Source: Streptomyces camelliae
GTDB lineage: Bacteria; Actinomycetota; Actinomycetes; Streptomycetales; Streptomycetaceae
Direction of reading: 5' to 3'
Assembly: GCF_027625935.1 (NCBI RefSeq)
Contig: NZ_CP115300.1
Location: forward strand, 2,914,001-2,978,000
DNA length: 64,000 nt
Below are positions 1 through 9,370 of this stretch, piece by piece. The notes beneath the pieces were generated by a model. That model was not told the DNA's origin. It ran no database searches and worked only from the letters and a program-made list of their open reading frames with translations. How positions within the stretch are numbered: the first letter of the stretch is position 1; each line of letters opens with the position of its first letter. Position numbers and translations under genes: made by a program.

Positions 1-2878
1 TGCGGCCGGCCGAGACCAGGCGCAGGACGTCCCGCTCCCGGCTGGTGAGACCGAGGGCCGCGGCCGGGTCGGCGGAGGTCAGAGCCTGGCTCGGGACCCG
101 GGTGAGGGTGAGGCGGGCGCGCTGGGCGAGCCGGGTGACCGCGTCGGCCAGGGGGCGGGCGCCGAGGTGGGCGGCGACCGCTCCGGACAGCCGGAGCAGT
201 TCCACCGCGCGGTCGCGTGCGCCGTCGTCGCCGTCGGCTTCGGCGAGGAGGGCCGCGGCGAGGCGGCGGCGGACCCGGGCGAGGTCGTAGGGGCGGTCCA
301 GACACTCGAAGGCGGTGACCACCGGTGACCAGAGCTCGGCGGTGTCCCGGCCCTGGGCGCGGAGCAGCTCGGCGCGCGTCCACTGGTCGTACGCCTGCCA
401 CAGCGGGGCACCCGTGGTGAGCGTGCGGACGGTCTCGGAGAGCCGGTCGAGGACCTCCGCGCGGCCGGGCCGGGCCGCGGGCAGTGTGCGGGTGTCGGCC
501 TCGGCGCCGGCGGCGGCCAGCAGCAGCGGCCAGCCGTAGCGGTGGGTGCCGGGCGGGAACCCGGCGTCCAGGGCCTGGAGCAGCACGGCGCGGGCGTCGG
601 CGACGCGGCCCTCCTCGGCGGCGATGCCCAGGGTGACGCGGGCCAGTGGCAGGAAGTGCTGGGGCATGGGGTCGTGGGTGCCGAAGTGGGCGCGGGCGGC
701 GGCGAGATGCCGGCCGGCCTCGGCGAGGTCGCCGCGGGCGAGGGCGAGGTCCGCCAGGTGCAGGGCGCCCGCGCCCCGCGGCTGGGCGCCGTGGCCACCC
801 CGGGCCGCGTGCGCGGCTGCCTCGGCCGCCTTGGGCCACTGGCCGAGCGCGAGGTGCGCCTCGGACAGGTTGCACCACATCCGGGCCTCGGAGTCCAGCA
901 GCCCGTGGGCGCGGGCGAAGGCGATGCCCTCACGCAGCAGGGGCGCGGCCTCCCGGTCGAGGCCGACGGACTGCAGCTCGGACGGCAGGTTCACATACGC
1001 GCGGCCCGCCATCTGGCGCAGGCCCTCCGCGAGGGTGTCCTGGAGCACCTGCCGCATCTGTGCGAGGCCGGTGTCCGGGTCGCCGGAGTCCACCGTGAGA
1101 CAACCGAGCGTGAGCCGTGCGTGCAGCTCGATCTCGCGGGCGCCCACCATGCGCGCGTACTCCACGGCCCGCTCGGCGGCGGCCAGGGCTTCGGGGCCGG
1201 GCCGGTGCAGCATGGACCAGTTGGCGGCGCGGGCCAGTACCTCGGCGTGCACCTCCGAGGGCGGCAGACCGCGCACCAGGTCCTGGGCGGTGGCCAGTTC
1301 GTGCCAGCCGTCGCCGCGGCCCAGGGCCTGGACGAGGCGGGAGCGCTGGATCCAGAACCAGGCGGCGCGCTGGGGGTCCGGCTCGTCCTCCAGCAACCGC
1401 AGCGCCCGCTTGGTGATCTTCAGCGCCCGTTCCCGCTCGCCGCCGAAGCGGCCCGCGACGGCGGCCTCGGCCATCAGGTCGAGCGGGCGCAGCGCAGTGG
1501 TGGCCGGGTCGCAGCCGCACGGTGGGTAGACCTCGGTGTAGTCGACCGGGCGCAGGGCGGAGCGGACCTCCTCGGGCACGCTGTCCCACAGCTCCATCGC
1601 CCGCTCCAGCAGCCCCAGTTGCTCGGTGTAGGCGTGCCGGCGGCGGGCCACGACGGAGGCGTCCAGGACGGCGGGCAGGGCCTTGGCCGCGTCGTGCGCG
1701 TGGTACCAGTAACTGGCCAGGCGCATCACGCGTGCGTCGGCCGGGACGAGCGTGGGGTCGGCCTCCACGGCTTCGGCGTAGCGGCGGTTGAGCCGGGAGC
1801 GCTCGCCGGGCAGCAGGTCGTCGGAGACGGCCTCGCGGACCAGGGAGTGCCGGAAGCGGTAGCCGTCGCCGGCCGGGGTGACGGTCAGGATGTTGGCGCC
1901 GACGGCGGCCCGCAGCGCCTCGATGAGGTCGTCCTCGCCGAGCCCTGTCACGGCGGCGATCAGCCGGTACTCCACGGTGGAGCCGCCCTCGGCGACGATC
2001 CGGGCGACCCGCTGGGCGCTCTCGGGCAGTGCCTCGACCCGGACCAGGAGCAGATCGCGCAGGGAGTCGGTGAGGCCGGCGCAGCGTCCGTCGCAGCCGG
2101 CGACGGCCAGTTCCTCGACGAAGAAGGCGTTGCCGTCGGAGCGTTCGAAGATCTCGTCCACGCGGGCGGGGTCGGGTTCGGCGGCGAGGATGCCGGCGAT
2201 CTGGCGGGCGACCTCCTCGCGGGTGAAACGGGCGAGTTCGATCCGGCGGACCGTGCGCAACCGGTCCAGCTCGGCGAGCAGGGGACGCAGCGGATGGCGG
2301 CGGTGGATGTCGTCGGAGCGGTAGCTGGCGAGGACGAGGAGCCGGCCGGCGCGCAGGGTGCGGAAGAGATAGGCGAGGAGGTGGCGGGTGGAGGCATCGG
2401 CCCAGTGCAGGTCCTCCAGGACGAACACGACCGGCTGCTCGGCGGCGACCCGCTCCAGCAGCCGGGCGGTCAGCTCGAACAGGCGGGCCGTGCCCTGCTC
2501 GTCGTGCCGCCCGGCACCGGCCTCGCCCAGGTCGGGCAGGAGCCGGGCGAGCTCCTCGACCTGTCCGCTCGCGGCGGCGGCGAACCGCTCGGGCAGGGCG
2601 TCGCGCAGGGCGCGCAGCGCGGTGGAGAAGGGCGCGAACGGCAGCCCGTCCGCGCCGATCTCGACGCAGCCGCCGACGGCCACCACCGCGTGCCGGGCGG
2701 CCGCCGCGGCGAACTCCTCGACGAGGCGGGTCTTGCCGACGCCGGCCTCCCCGCCGAGCAGCAGCGCCTGCGGCTCGCCGGCGCGGGCGCGGGCGAGCGC
2801 GTCGTTCAGCGTGTCCAACTCGTCGGTGCGGCCTACGAACACGGGACTGACGGACCTGGTCTCCACGGGCCCGAGCAT
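1..2878 (-). CDS. LAL-type LuxR family regulator with AAA/STAND ATPase domain (3' end beyond window)
   Basis: Large ATP-binding LuxR regulator, a STAND-type transcription activator. Reading from 2878, the start leads into a VSPVFVGRTDEL segment and a Walker A motif, GGEAGVGKTR (about residues 42-51), then a Walker B-like VVFVLEDLHW, a long helical TPR-like middle, and at the window edge the LuxR helix-turn-helix beginning LTSRERDVLRLV. The last codons and stop lie left of the window. The chosen ATG has no clear ribosome binding site. The same frame stays open upstream through an Ala/Thr-rich repeat to an ATG at 3373, which overlaps the stop of the 63-residue gene as ATGA, so the protein may be about 165 residues longer. 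Target genes and ligand are unknown. Confidence 0.85.
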   Translation of the reverse strand, partial: MLGPVETRSVSPVFVGRTDELDTLNDALARARAGEPQALLLGGEAGVGKTRLVEEFAAAAARHAVVAVGGCVEIGADGLPFAPFSTALRALRDALPERFAAAASGQVEELARLLPDLGEAGAGRHDEQGTARLFELTARLLERVAAEQPVVFVLEDLHWADASTRHLLAYLFRTLRAGRLLVLASYRSDDIHRRHPLRPLLAELDRLRTVRRIELARFTREEVARQIAGILAAEPDPARVDEIFERSDGNAFFVEELAVAGCDGRCAGLTDSLRDLLLVRVEALPESAQRVARIVAEGGSTVEYRLIAAVTGLGEDDLIEALRAAVGANILTVTPAGDGYRFRHSLVREAVSDDLLPGERSRLNRRYAEAVEADPTLVPADARVMRLASYWYHAHDAAKALPAVLDASVVARRRHAYTEQLGLLERAMELWDSVPEEVRSALRPVDYTEVYPPCGCDPATTALRPLDLMAEAAVAGRFGGERERALKITKRALRLLEDEPDPQRAAWFWIQRSRLVQALGRGDGWHELATAQDLVRGLPPSEVHAEVLARAANWSMLHRPGPEALAAAERAVEYARMVGAREIELHARLTLGCLTVDSGDPDTGLAQMRQVLQDTLAEGLRQMAGRAYVNLPSELQSVGLDREAAPLLREGIAFARAHGLLDSEARMWCNLSEAHLALGQWPKAAEAAAHAARGGHGAQPRGAGALHLADLALARGDLAEAGRHLAAARAHFGTHDPMPQHFLPLARVTLGIAAEEGRVADARAVLLQALDAGFPPGTHRYGWPLLLAAAGAEADTRTLPAARPGRAEVLDRLSETVRTLTTGAPLWQAYDQWTRAELLRAQGRDTAELWSPVVTAFECLDRPYDLARVRRRLAAALLAEADGDDGARDRAVELLRLSGAVAAHLGARPLADAVTRLAQRARLTLTRVPSQALTSADPAAALGLTSRERDVLRLVSAGR

Positions 2879-2929
2879 CGCACGAGGCCCGGGCGACGGG
2901 TCACCGGTTTTCCACAGGCCCGGTGCGAT

Positions 2930-3250
2930 GGTCGTACTGACGGCCGGGAGGGCCGTGGTGGTCGCGACGGTCGTGGCGGTCCGGGCGGTGGTGGCGGTCG
3001 TGGCGGTCCGGGCGGTGGTGGCGGTCCGGGCAGTCGTGGCGGTCGCGGCAGCCCGGGCAGTCGCGGCGGCCCCGGCGGTCGCGGCAGTCATGGCGGCCCT
3101 GGCGGTCGTGGCAGTCGCGGCAGCCCGGGCGGTCGTGGCGAGCGCAGAAGTCGTGGCGGTCCCAACGGCCGTGACCGCCCCGGCAGTCTTGGTGGTCCCA
3201 ACGGCCGTGGCCGCCCCGGCAGTCGTGGCGGGCGCGGCAGTCGAAGCGGG
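2930..3250. repeat. Imperfect 3-nt-periodic repeat tract (GGC/GGT/CGT-rich on + strand)
   Basis: About 320 bases of imperfect repeats built on motifs such as GGCGGTCGTGGCGGTCCGGG. On the minus strand, in frame with the LAL regulator, it reads as Ala/Thr-rich protein with G/C in nearly every third codon position. On the plus strand it reads as Gly/Arg/Ser-rich. It fills most of the 491-base gap between 2878 and the small gene at 3370, and no other gene is seen there. Confidence 0.7.
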
Positions 3251-3369
3251 GGACGGAAGAGGGCCGACCCCCGTACGGCCCCCTTCCGCCCGGTCCTGGT
3301 CCGCCGCCCCGCCCCGGACCGCCGCAGGGTCCCTTTCCGCCGGCCCTCCCCCTTCCGCCGGCCCGGTGC

Positions 3370-3561
3370 TCATGCGGTGCGCGGGAGCCGCTGCCGGCGG
3401 GGCCGGTCGGTATGGGAGTCGGCGCCCGTGCTGTCGTGGCCGGCAGGTTCCGCGCGGCGGGCGGCGCGGCGGCCCCGGGTGACGGTGCGGGCCAGCCGCT
3501 CCTGCTCGGCCTCGCGGAGCAGCTGGGCGGTGTGCATCTTCTGGTACTCGATCTCGATCAC
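3370..3561 (-). CDS. Small basic hypothetical protein (63 aa)
   Basis: I do not recognise a named family. The GTG start at 3561 follows a GAGGG ribosome binding site with 7-base spacing, which supports this start over longer options. The product begins MIEIEYQKMHTAQLLREAEQ, an amphipathic helix, and ends in an Arg-rich, disordered-looking tail. It lies immediately upstream of the LAL regulator region on the same strand, and its TGA stop overlaps an in-frame ATG of the regulator frame (ATGA). That suggests translational coupling if the longer regulator start is real. Confidence 0.65.
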   Translation of the reverse strand: MIEIEYQKMHTAQLLREAEQERLARTVTRGRRAARRAEPAGHDSTGADSHTDRPRRQRLPRTA

Positions 3562-3694
3562 GGCGTTTCCCTCGAAGAGAGTCGGTGTGGTGCGTCGCGT
3601 TCTGCGATGCCTCCACCTTCGTCCGGGAGGGGGGTGTGCCACATCGGGAGAGTTCCGCATCTTCGTGCCGCCCGCGGGCCGCACGCGCGCGTAA

Positions 3695-3741
3695 GGGGCC
3701 TTAGGGCATCCATAAGGTGCGCATGGATTCCCTAAGGCCCC
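3695..3741 (-). terminator. Hairpin terminator downstream of the acidic membrane protein gene
   Basis: Perfect 12-bp inverted repeat, GGGGCCTTAGGG (3695-3706) with CCCTAAGGCCCC (3730-3741), with partial extra pairing in the loop. It sits just past the stop of the gene at 3758-4375. There is no long U tract, as is common in Streptomyces. Confidence 0.7.
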
Positions 3742-3757
3742 TGGGACCTGCGCCTTC

Positions 3758-4375
3758 TCAGCCGGCCGAAGGCAGGCCGAGCAGGGCGTCGGAGTACTTC
3801 AGGACCGCCAGGAGAAGGCCGATGACACCGAGCGAGACACCCGCCCAGGCGACCGACCTGATCCAGTGCGCCTGCGGGCGGCCGGGGGTGCCGAACGCGG
3901 GCCGGGCGAGCACGACCACGCCGGTGAGCAGCGCGGCCAGCGCGAACAGGCCGGCCCACAGGGCGGTGCTGTGCCAGGCGTTGCCGTAGACCGCCTTGAT
4001 CTGCGTGGCGACGCTCGCCGTAGAGGAGGTGCGCAGCTGGCCGACGAGCTGTTCGCGGGCGCCGGCGACCGTGCCGATCCAGCCACCGCTGAGCGAGACC
4101 AGGCCCAGCGCCGCGGAGACGACGGCACCGGCACCCTGCCCGACCCCGGACGGCACCTTGGCCTCCGGCTCGACGCCGTCCTCGTCGACGCCGTCCTCGT
4201 CGACGCCGTCCTCGTCGACGGCGTCCTCGTCGACGGCCTTCTCCTCGCCGGGCTCTTCCTGCTCGGCGTCCTCCTCAAGAGCCTCCGCCCGGGCGGCCTC
4301 GTCCTCGGTGGCGGCCTCCACCGCCGTCTCGTCGTCCTTGCGCGCCTCAGCGCCTGCCTCTGTCTTCGTTCCCAT
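3758..4375 (-). CDS. Membrane protein with acidic DEDGV-repeat N-terminus (205 aa)
   Basis: Function unknown. The first ~75 residues are soluble and strongly acidic, rich in Glu/Asp/Ala, and include a tandem VDEDG-type repeat encoded by 15-nt units around 4175-4235. About three hydrophobic segments follow (around AGAVVSAALGLVSL, STALWAGLFALAALLTGVVV and SVAWAGVSLGVIGLLLAV), so the protein is probably membrane-anchored with an acidic cytoplasmic tail. ATG 4375 is preferred; an in-frame GTG at 4384 would add three residues. The hairpin at 3695-3741 ends the transcript. Repeat number in the acidic tail may vary between strains. Confidence 0.6.
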   Translation of the reverse strand: MGTKTEAGAEARKDDETAVEAATEDEAARAEALEEDAEQEEPGEEKAVDEDAVDEDGVDEDGVDEDGVEPEAKVPSGVGQGAGAVVSAALGLVSLSGGWIGTVAGAREQLVGQLRTSSTASVATQIKAVYGNAWHSTALWAGLFALAALLTGVVVLARPAFGTPGRPQAHWIRSVAWAGVSLGVIGLLLAVLKYSDALLGLPSAG

Positions 4376-4410
4376 GCCCGGCACCGTACGGACGCCGTCT
4401 GAGAAGTCTC

Positions 4411-4989
4411 TTAATGATCGTTCTGCCCGCTACGCGCGCGTGCAGCCCGCCACTCCGGGGCGAGCACCGACCAGACCTCGGTGTCGTGGCGGACGCCGTG
4501 GTGCAGGTGGTTCTGGCGGAGCACCCCGTCGCGGGTCATGCCGAGCCGCCGGGCGACCGCGATGCTCGGCTGGTTGCCGGAGGCCGCATGCCACTCCACG
4601 CGGTGGATGCCCCGCTCCTCGACGGCCCAGTCGATGAGGATCCGCATCGCGCGGGTGATCAGTCCGCGCCCGGTCGCGGCGGGTTCCAGCCAGCAGCCGA
4701 CCTCGCAGTTGCCGCGCTCGGCGTCGAAGTTCAGCGTCAGTACACCACCCACGAGCTTCCCGTCCAGCCAGATGCCGTGGTAGGAGGCGCTGTCGGCGGC
4801 GCGCAGATCGGCGTACCGCTGGAGCGTGGCCTTTGCGGAGTCCACGTCCGTGGCCTGCGAGCCGAACGGGATGAACTGCCCGATGAACTCCCTGCCGCGG
4901 TCCAGGTGGGCGAGGAACTCCTCGGCGTGCCAGACCTCCAGGGGCCGCAGTTCGGCGCCGTCGTCACCCAGGGATATCGCGTACATCAT
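4411..4989 (-). CDS. GNAT family N-acetyltransferase (RimJ/RimL type)
   Basis: 192 residues resembling ribosomal-protein/aminoglycoside-type acetyltransferases of the RimJ/RimL group, which use acetyl-CoA. The acetyl-CoA loop region reads VGCWLEPAATGRGLITRAM, with the following VEWHAASGNQPSIAVARRLG segment typical of the family. Tandem ATGs at 4989 and 4986 follow GGGGGAGGAAC, so one of these is the start; the longer ORF to 5040 has no such site. The gene overlaps the 3' end of the MMPL exporter gene by 26 bases, so the two are probably co-transcribed. The substrate cannot be told from sequence. Confidence 0.8.
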   Translation of the reverse strand: MMYAISLGDDGAELRPLEVWHAEEFLAHLDRGREFIGQFIPFGSQATDVDSAKATLQRYADLRAADSASYHGIWLDGKLVGGVLTLNFDAERGNCEVGCWLEPAATGRGLITRAMRILIDWAVEERGIHRVEWHAASGNQPSIAVARRLGMTRDGVLRQNHLHHGVRHDTEVWSVLAPEWRAARARSGQNDH

Positions 4990-7195
4990 GTTCCTGTTCC
5001 TCCCCCAGCTCGGCCATCGAGACGGTCCCGAGCCTCTCATGGGCGGTGCGGCACTCGGGCGGCTCGATGCTGACGCGGGGCAGGCGGCGCTCCAGCCAGG
5101 CGGGCAGCCACCAGTTGGCGGGGCCCAGCAGATGCATCAGCGCGGGCACGAGCAGCGTGCGCAGCACGAAGGCGTCGAGGGCGACGGCGGAGGCGAGGGC
5201 GATGCCGAACATGGCGATGACCCGGTCACCGCTGAGCACGAAGGCGAGGAACACCGAGATCATGATGACCGCGGCGGAGTTGATGACCCGGCTGGTCTCG
5301 GCGAGGCCCACGCGGACGGCCCGCCGGTTGTCGCCGGTCTCCAGCCACTCCTCGTACATCCGGCTGACCAGGAAGACCTGGTAGTCCATGGAGAGGCCGA
5401 AGAGCACCGAGACCATGATCACCGGCAGGAACGGCTCGATGGGGCCGGCCCGGCCGAGGCCGAGCAGTTCGCTGCCCCAGCCCCACTGGAAGACGGCGAC
5501 GACGATGCCGAACGCGGCGGCGACCGCGGCGACGTTCATCGCGGCGGCCTTCGCCGGGATGCCGAGCGAGCGGAAGGCGACCAGCAGCAGGAGACAGCCC
5601 AGCCCGACGACCGCGCCGATGAACAGCGGAAGTTTGCCGACGATCACATCCGCGAAGTCGTCGTAGCCTGCGGTCACCCCGCCGACCTGGACGTGGAGGG
5701 AGGTGCCGGTCTCCGCGCGGGGCAGCACGTGGGTGCGCAGCCGGTCCACGAGGTCGCTGGTGGCCTGCGACTGGGGCGCCGAGTCGGGTACGACCGTGAG
5801 GTAGGCGATGCCGCCGCCGGTGTCGTAGGCGGCCGGGGTGACGGAGGCGACGCCCCGGGTGGCGCGCAGGGTGGTGTCGAGGTTGTCCAGGGCGAGCTTG
5901 TCGGCGGCTCCGTCCACCCGGGTCACCAGGGTGAGCGGCCCGTTCACGCCCGGCCCGAAGCCCTCGGCGAGCAGGTCGTAGGCCTTGCGGGTGGTGGAGG
6001 TGCGCGGGTCGTTGCCCTGGTCGGAGGTGCCGAGGTGCAGGGAGAAGGTGGGCAGGGCGAGGACGGCGATGACGAGGACGGCGAGCGCGCCGAGCAGCTT
6101 GGGGTGGCGTTCGACCAGCGCCGACCAGCGGGCGGCGAGGCCCGTGGGCAGCTCCGGGCGCGGCCCGTGCTCGGCGAGCCGACGCCGCTCGCGGCGGCTG
6201 AGGGCGCGCGGTCCGATGTACGACAGCAGGGCGGGCAGCAGGGTGACCGAGGCGGCGACGGTGAGCACGACCGTCAGCGAGGCCGCGACGGCGACCCCGT
6301 TGAGGAAGCTCAGCCGCAGTATCAGCATTCCCAGTAGGGCGATGCACACCGTCGCACCCGCGAACACGACGGCACGTCCGGTGGTGGCGACGGCGTTCAC
6401 GGCGGCCTCGGTGACGCTCAGGCCGCGTTTCAGTCCGCGCCGGTGTCTGGTCACTATGAACAGCGCGTAGTCGATGCCGACGCCGAGCCCGATCAGCATG
6501 CCCAGCATGGGTGCGAAGTCGGCGACGGTCATGGCGTGTCCGAGCAGCCCGATGCCGGCGTACGCGGTGCCGACGCCGACCAGCGCGGTGGCGATCGGCA
6601 GCAGGGAGGCGGCGAGCGAGCCGAAGGCGAGGAACAGCACGACGGCCGCGACGAGCACGCCGACCAGCTCGGCGGTGTGTTCGCGTGGGGACGCGGTGAG
6701 CCCGATCGCGCTGCCGCCCAGCTCCACCTGGAGCCCGTCGCCCTGGGCGGCCTTGGCGGTGCGCACCACGGCCTGGGCCTCGGACTTTCCGATCGCGTCC
6801 GACTGCTGGGTGAAGGTGACGGTGGCGTACGCCGTACGGCCGTCGGCGCTGATCCGCTGCGCGCCCTGGGCGCCGTACGGGCCGGACACCGAGGCCACGC
6901 CGGGCAGTGAGGCGATCCGGTCCAGGGTGCGGGTCATGGTCTGCTCGACGGCGGCGGCCCGGACGCTGCCGCCGGTGGTGTGCCAGACGACGGTGTCACT
7001 GTCCCCGCCCTGACCGGGGAAGCCCTCCTGGAGCAGCTGGGCCGCCCGGCCGGACTCGGTGCCCGGGACCTCGTAGTCGTTCGAGTACGACGTACCGGCG
7101 ACGGCGGCGGCCGCGCTCACCCCGCCGAAGGCGAGAAGCCACAGCAGCACGGTGATCAGCCGGTGCCGGACACACCAACGGGCGAGGTCTGCCAC
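4964..7195 (-). CDS. MMPL/RND family transporter
   Basis: Integral membrane exporter of 743 residues in the actinobacterial MMPL (RND superfamily) group, which move lipids or drugs using the proton gradient. It shows the family's duplicated layout: a first membrane helix (LITVLLWLLAFGGV), an extracellular domain, a helix bundle with the GIDYALFIVTRHR motif, a second extracellular domain, and a second bundle with LSMDYQVFLVSRMYEEW. GTG 7195 has a GGGAG site upstream and gives the usual MMPL N-terminus; the ORF extension to 7294 does not. The acetyltransferase gene overlaps its end. About 200 bases of non-coding DNA upstream probably hold the promoter. Substrate unknown. Confidence 0.88.
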   Translation of the reverse strand: MADLARWCVRHRLITVLLWLLAFGGVSAAAAVAGTSYSNDYEVPGTESGRAAQLLQEGFPGQGGDSDTVVWHTTGGSVRAAAVEQTMTRTLDRIASLPGVASVSGPYGAQGAQRISADGRTAYATVTFTQQSDAIGKSEAQAVVRTAKAAQGDGLQVELGGSAIGLTASPREHTAELVGVLVAAVVLFLAFGSLAASLLPIATALVGVGTAYAGIGLLGHAMTVADFAPMLGMLIGLGVGIDYALFIVTRHRRGLKRGLSVTEAAVNAVATTGRAVVFAGATVCIALLGMLILRLSFLNGVAVAASLTVVLTVAASVTLLPALLSYIGPRALSRRERRRLAEHGPRPELPTGLAARWSALVERHPKLLGALAVLVIAVLALPTFSLHLGTSDQGNDPRTSTTRKAYDLLAEGFGPGVNGPLTLVTRVDGAADKLALDNLDTTLRATRGVASVTPAAYDTGGGIAYLTVVPDSAPQSQATSDLVDRLRTHVLPRAETGTSLHVQVGGVTAGYDDFADVIVGKLPLFIGAVVGLGCLLLLVAFRSLGIPAKAAAMNVAAVAAAFGIVVAVFQWGWGSELLGLGRAGPIEPFLPVIMVSVLFGLSMDYQVFLVSRMYEEWLETGDNRRAVRVGLAETSRVINSAAVIMISVFLAFVLSGDRVIAMFGIALASAVALDAFVLRTLLVPALMHLLGPANWWLPAWLERRLPRVSIEPPECRTAHERLGTVSMAELGEEQEHDVRDIPG

Positions 7196-7399
7196 GGACG
7201 TGCTCCCAGGATGACGATTTTTGGATCTTTGGCCGGGAACAATCGTCCATAAACTGAACTGCCCGCAAAGAACGGATGAGCAATCGCAGGACACTCTTGC
7301 AGGCGAAAGTGATCGTTTGCCGTGTTCGTGGGCTTCTTCACACGAGTGGGAGGGACGTCACAGGACACTTCGGCGAACTCTGTCGTGCCTCCGGACGCT

Positions 7400-7756
7400 T
7401 CAGCCGGGCTGGTCCCCCAGCGCCATGATCATCGTCCCGGCGATCAGCAGCCACAGGGCCCTGCGGGTACGGCCCCGGCCGCCGAGCAGCGCGGCGAGGG
7501 CGCAGACGGCGGCACCGAGGGCATAGGCGGCGGGGACGCGGGCGGGGGCGGCGGCGGTGAGCTTGAGCAGGGCTGCGGCGAGACCGGCGAGGGTCAGCAG
7601 CACACCGGTGCCGGCGGCGAGCCAGCGGGCCCGGCGGGCACCCTCGACGTGGTCCGCCGCTTCTTCGTCGCTGTCTTCCGCGATGTCGCTGTCTTCCGCG
7701 ATGTCCTCGACGTCGGCTATCGCGGGTCGGGGGTCGGAATCGGTGCGTGCCCTCAT
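7400..7756 (-). CDS. Small membrane protein with acidic N-terminus (118 aa)
   Basis: Hypothetical protein. An acidic N-terminus with a duplicated EDSDIAEDSDEE stretch (two near-identical short repeats) is followed by three likely transmembrane helices: WLAAGTGVLLTLAGLAAALL, AYALGAAVCALAALLGG and RALWLLIAGTMIMALG. The ATG at 7756 is the first start that excludes the low-complexity antisense extension. It is on the same strand as gatB but separated from it by the hairpin at 7797-7825, so it is probably a separate unit. No function is inferred. Confidence 0.6.
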   Translation of the reverse strand: MRARTDSDPRPAIADVEDIAEDSDIAEDSDEEAADHVEGARRARWLAAGTGVLLTLAGLAAALLKLTAAAPARVPAAYALGAAVCALAALLGGRGRTRRALWLLIAGTMIMALGDQPG

Positions 7757-7796
7757 GGCGGGCGAGCGTAGTACCTCCGGCCCGGGAGCAGGAGAA

Positions 7797-7825
7797 CGGC
7801 CCCGGAGGACGTGCCTCCGGGGCCG
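7797..7825 (-). terminator. gatCAB operon terminator
   Basis: Perfect 12-bp stem, CGGCCCCGGAGG with CCTCCGGGGCCG, and a 5-base loop, 15 bases past the gatB stop codon. Confidence 0.8.
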
Positions 7826-7839
7826 TGCCGAGTGTGGGC

Positions 7840-9354
7840 TCAGCCCTCGCTGACGCCCAGCTTCGCCAGGATCAGCTCCTTGACGCGGGCCGCGTCGGCC
7901 TGACCCCGGGTGGCCTTCATGACCGCGCCGACCAGGGCGCCGGCCGCGGCCACCTTGCCGCCGCGGATCTTGTCCGCGACGCCCGGGTTGCCGGCGATGG
8001 CCTCGTCGACGGCCGTGCCGAGGGCCGAGTCGTCGGACACGACCTTCAGGCCGCGCTTGTCGACGACCTCGTCCGGGGTGCCCTCGCCCGCGAGGACGCC
8101 CTCGATGACCTGCCGGGCCAGCTTGTCGTTCAGGTCGCCCTTCGCGACGAGCTCGGTGACCCGGGCGACCTGCTGCGGCGTGATGGCCAGCTCGTCCAGT
8201 GCCTTGCCGGACTCGTTCGCGCTGCGCGCCAGTTCGCCCATCCACCACTTGCGGGCGGAGGCCGCGTCGGCACCGGCGTCGATCGTGGCGACGATCGGGT
8301 CCAGCGCACCGGCGTTGAGGATCGCCTGCATGTCGGTGGCCGAGATGCCCCACTCGGCGAGCAGCCGGGTACGGCGGACCAGCGGCAGCTCCGGCAGGGC
8401 CGCGCGGATCTCCTCGACCCACTCCCGGGAGGGGGCCACCGGCACCAGGTCCGGCTCGGGGAAGTACCGGTAGTCCTCGGCCTCCTCCTTCACGCGGCCC
8501 GAGGTCGTGGACCCGGTGTCCTCGTGGAAGTGGCGGGTCTCCTGGACGACCGTGCCGCCGTCGTTCAGTACGGCGGCGTGCCGCATGATCTCGAAGCGAG
8601 CCGCGCGCTCCACGGAGCGCAGCGAGTTGACGTTCTTCGTCTCGGAGCGCGTGCCGAACGTCGAGCTGCCCTTCGGCATCAGCGACAGGTTCACGTCGCA
8701 GCGCATCTGGCCCATCTCCATGCGGGCCTCGGACACGCCGAGGGCACGGATGACCTCGCGCAGCTCACGGACGTACGCCTTGGCCACCTCGGGGGCGCGC
8801 TCGCCGGCGCCGACGATGGGCTTGGTGACGATCTCGATGAGCGGGATGCCCGCGCGGTTGTAGTCCAGGAGCGAGTGCTGCGCGCCGTGGATACGGCCGG
8901 TCGCGCCACCCACGTGGGTGGACTTGCCGGTGTCCTCCTCCATGTGGGCGCGCTCGATCTCCACGCGGAAGGTCTCGCCGTCCTCCAGCTGCACGTCGAG
9001 GTAGCCGTTGAAGGCGATCGGCTCGTCGTACTGGGAGGTCTGGAAGTTCTTCGGCATGTCCGGATAGAAGTAGTTCTTCCGGGCGAAGCGGCACCACTCG
9101 GCGATCTCGCAGTTCAGCGCGAGACCGATCTTGATCGCGGACTCGACGCCGGTCGCGTTGACGACCGGGAGCGCGCCCGGCAGGCCGAGGCAGGTCGGGC
9201 AGGTCTGCGAGTTGGGCTCGGCACCCAGCTCGGTCGAACAGCCGCAGAACATCTTGGTCTTGGTGCCGAGTTCGACATGGACCTCAAGGCCCATGACGGG
9301 GTCGTAGGACGCCAGCGCGTCCTCGTACGACACCAGGTCGGTCGTGGTGGTCAC
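7840..9354 (-). CDS. gatB: Aspartyl/glutamyl-tRNA amidotransferase subunit B
   Basis: 504 residues, full length. GatB is the kinase/tRNA-binding subunit that phosphorylates misacylated Glu-tRNA(Gln) or Asp-tRNA(Asn) before amidation in the cytoplasm. Visible family features are [19 protein letters not shown] at the N-terminus, the CPTCLGLPG cysteine pair (zinc site with the earlier CGCS), [18 protein letters not shown], and the YqeY-like helical tail rich in [15 protein letters not shown]. The start is GTG 9354, preceded by GAGAGGGA. It is the last gene of gatC-gatA-small gene-gatB. Confidence 0.97.
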   Translation of the reverse strand: MTTTTDLVSYEDALASYDPVMGLEVHVELGTKTKMFCGCSTELGAEPNSQTCPTCLGLPGALPVVNATGVESAIKIGLALNCEIAEWCRFARKNYFYPDMPKNFQTSQYDEPIAFNGYLDVQLEDGETFRVEIERAHMEEDTGKSTHVGGATGRIHGAQHSLLDYNRAGIPLIEIVTKPIVGAGERAPEVAKAYVRELREVIRALGVSEARMEMGQMRCDVNLSLMPKGSSTFGTRSETKNVNSLRSVERAARFEIMRHAAVLNDGGTVVQETRHFHEDTGSTTSGRVKEEAEDYRYFPEPDLVPVAPSREWVEEIRAALPELPLVRRTRLLAEWGISATDMQAILNAGALDPIVATIDAGADAASARKWWMGELARSANESGKALDELAITPQQVARVTELVAKGDLNDKLARQVIEGVLAGEGTPDEVVDKRGLKVVSDDSALGTAVDEAIAGNPGVADKIRGGKVAAAGALVGAVMKATRGQADAARVKELILAKLGVSEG

Positions 9355-9370
9355 GGTGAAAACTTCCCTC

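Noticed and set aside
542..3694. Very long + strand open frame (1050 codons), Gly-rich near its end
   Set aside because: It lies antisense to the LAL regulator, whose motifs are clear, and has the amino-acid pattern of a shadow frame in GC-rich DNA. Only the repeat part could be argued, and codon third positions favour the minus strand.
7196..7399. Possible small gene or operator upstream of the MMPL exporter
   Set aside because: Short frames lack ribosome binding sites, and I found no convincing palindrome; treated as plain promoter region.
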